DNA of 15,916 nucleotides, taken from Lysobacteraceae bacterium. Lineage in GTDB: Bacteria; Pseudomonadota; Gammaproteobacteria; Xanthomonadales; Rhodanobacteraceae. The stretch spans positions 1 to 15,916 of the forward strand of contig JAGWZT010000016.1 in NCBI GenBank assembly GCA_018971925.1, in the 5' to 3' direction. Position numbers and translations under genes: made by a program. Shown in pieces: positions 14,889 to 15,916 of this stretch; position 1 is the first letter of the stretch; every line of letters starts with the position of its first letter. Below the pieces are notes generated by a model, which made no database searches, had not been told where the DNA came from, and worked only from the letters and a program-made list of their open reading frames with translations.

Positions 14889-15916
14889 GCGCGACCTTCG
14901 AACCGCTGTTGCGATCGGGCCGGCTGCGCCGCGCCGACGCCGTGCTGGGCGACTGGATCGTGCGGGCGTTTCCGGATTCGCCGCCGGAAGTGGCGCTCGC
15001 CGCCGCACTGGCCGCGCGCGCGGTCGGTGACGGGCACAGCGCACTCGATCTTGCGCGCGCGCGGGAATGGTTCGAGCAACTCGACGGCATCGGCAAACCA
15101 CCGGAGCTGCCCGAACCCGCTGCGTGGCAGGCGACGCTGCGCACCGCATCCGGCGTCCGTCGCACGCAACATGGCAACCTGCCCGCACCGCTGACACTCG
15201 ATGCCCAGGGACGCGTGTACCTGTCGCGTTACTTCGATGCGGAACAACGCGTCGCGACAGCGCTGGTCGCACACGCATGCAGCGATGTCCGGCCTTCGGT
15301 TCCCGATCCCCGGCCTCCGGACATCGAACTCGACGACCAGCAGCAACGCGCCATCACCACCGCACTCACGCACCGCTTCATCCTCATCACCGGTGGCCCA
15401 GGCAGCGGGAAGACCTTTTCGGTCGCGCACATCCTCACGGCATTGGTGGATGGGCCCCGCACGCGCATCGCACTGGCCGCACCCACCGGCAAGGCCGCGG
15501 CGCGGCTCGGCGAATCGCTGCGCGCGCAACTCGCACGGATGACGTTGCCGGATGCCATCGCCGATGCCGTGCCGCGCGAGGCTTCTACGTTGCACCGCCT
15601 GCTCGGCATCTCGCCATGGCGTGCCCGGCCGCGTCATCACCGCGATGCACCGTTGCCGTACGACGTGGTGGCGGTCGACGAAGCGTCGATGGTGGATCTG
15701 CCGTTGATGGCACGGCTCACCGATGCACTGGCACCCCACGCGCGATTGATCCTGCTGGGCGACCCCAACCAGCTTTCGGCGGTCGAGGCCGGCAACGTGC
15801 TGCCGGCACTGGTGGATGCCGCATCCACACCGCCGTTCGCCGCCTGCCACGTCGCGCTCGCGGGCAGCCATCGTTTCGGAACGGGTTCCGCGCTGGGCCG
15901 GTTGGCGCAGGCGATC
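14885..15916 (+). CDS. recD: RecBCD enzyme subunit RecD (exodeoxyribonuclease V alpha chain), 3' end beyond window
   Basis: RecD is the 5'-3' helicase motor of RecBCD, which leads before Chi. The frame stays open for 344 codons to the window edge, so about 55-60% of a roughly 600-residue protein is visible; no stop is seen. The N-terminal RecB-interacting domain (about 1-150) is followed by DDQQQRAI and Walker A GGPGSGKT (170-177; Lys176 corresponds to E. coli Lys177). Next come APTGKAAARL, Walker B VDEASMVD (Asp265-Glu266) and motif III GDPNQLSAVEAG (292-303), then the SHRFG segment of motif IV. The start is fixed by the ATGA overlap with recB and by a GGGAAG Shine-Dalgarno four bases upstream. 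This is the short RecBC-associated RecD rather than stand-alone RecD2, judged from context and the immediate P-loop position. Confidence 0.96.
   Translation, partial: MSATFEPLLRSGRLRRADAVLGDWIVRAFPDSPPEVALAAALAARAVGDGHSALDLARAREWFEQLDGIGKPPELPEPAAWQATLRTASGVRRTQHGNLPAPLTLDAQGRVYLSRYFDAEQRVATALVAHACSDVRPSVPDPRPPDIELDDQQQRAITTALTHRFILITGGPGSGKTFSVAHILTALVDGPRTRIALAAPTGKAAARLGESLRAQLARMTLPDAIADAVPREASTLHRLLGISPWRARPRHHRDAPLPYDVVAVDEASMVDLPLMARLTDALAPHARLILLGDPNQLSAVEAGNVLPALVDAASTPPFAACHVALAGSHRFGTGSALGRLAQAI

Overview
This is a GC-rich (roughly two-thirds G+C by eye), densely coding chromosomal window from a gammaproteobacterium. The LexA-ImuA-ImuB-DnaE2 cassette, the recC-recB-recD order and the protein styles point to Xanthomonadales, possibly Rhodanobacteraceae. 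That assignment is inference; there is no rRNA or marker gene to confirm it. Two DNA-repair operons are separated by a small transport/membrane unit.

Positions 53-5870 (minus strand) hold a complete SOS mutagenesis operon, transcribed lexA > imuA > imuB > dnaE2 (imuC). LexA represses the operon until RecA filaments trigger its self-cleavage. DnaE2 is then made as the translesion polymerase, with ImuB (a catalytically dead Y-family protein acting as hub) and ImuA (RecA/SulA-like) as its accessory factors. An 18-bp inverted repeat, GGTAC-N8-GTACC, overlaps a TATACT -10 box immediately upstream of lexA, and the predicted transcription start falls within a few bases of the ATG. The recognition helix of this LexA differs from E. 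coli LexA at the base-reading positions, which fits the non-E. coli operator.

Positions 5871-6127 hold no intact gene apart from the promoter. They contain an open, coding-like stretch on the plus strand that looks like the C-terminal remnant of a lost gene. Positions 6120-7831 (minus strand) encode a YbfB/YjiJ-type MFS transporter and, upstream of it, a short PepSY-associated membrane protein whose promoter is covered by a Fur-box-like palindrome.

Positions 7972-15916 (plus strand) hold recC, recB and the first 344 codons of recD, joined by ATGA overlaps. This is the RecBCD helicase-nuclease for double-strand break repair. RecB keeps all helicase and nuclease motifs and RecD has its P-loop. 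RecC differs from E. coli RecC at most of the N-terminal residues known to read Chi, so the Chi sequence here is probably not GCTGGTGG. I found no tRNA, rRNA, CRISPR array, insertion sequence or prophage gene. The window is mainly two known repair systems. The points most worth a second look are the operator/leaderless arrangement of lexA, the altered Chi-reading residues, the gene remnant and the Fur-type promoter.
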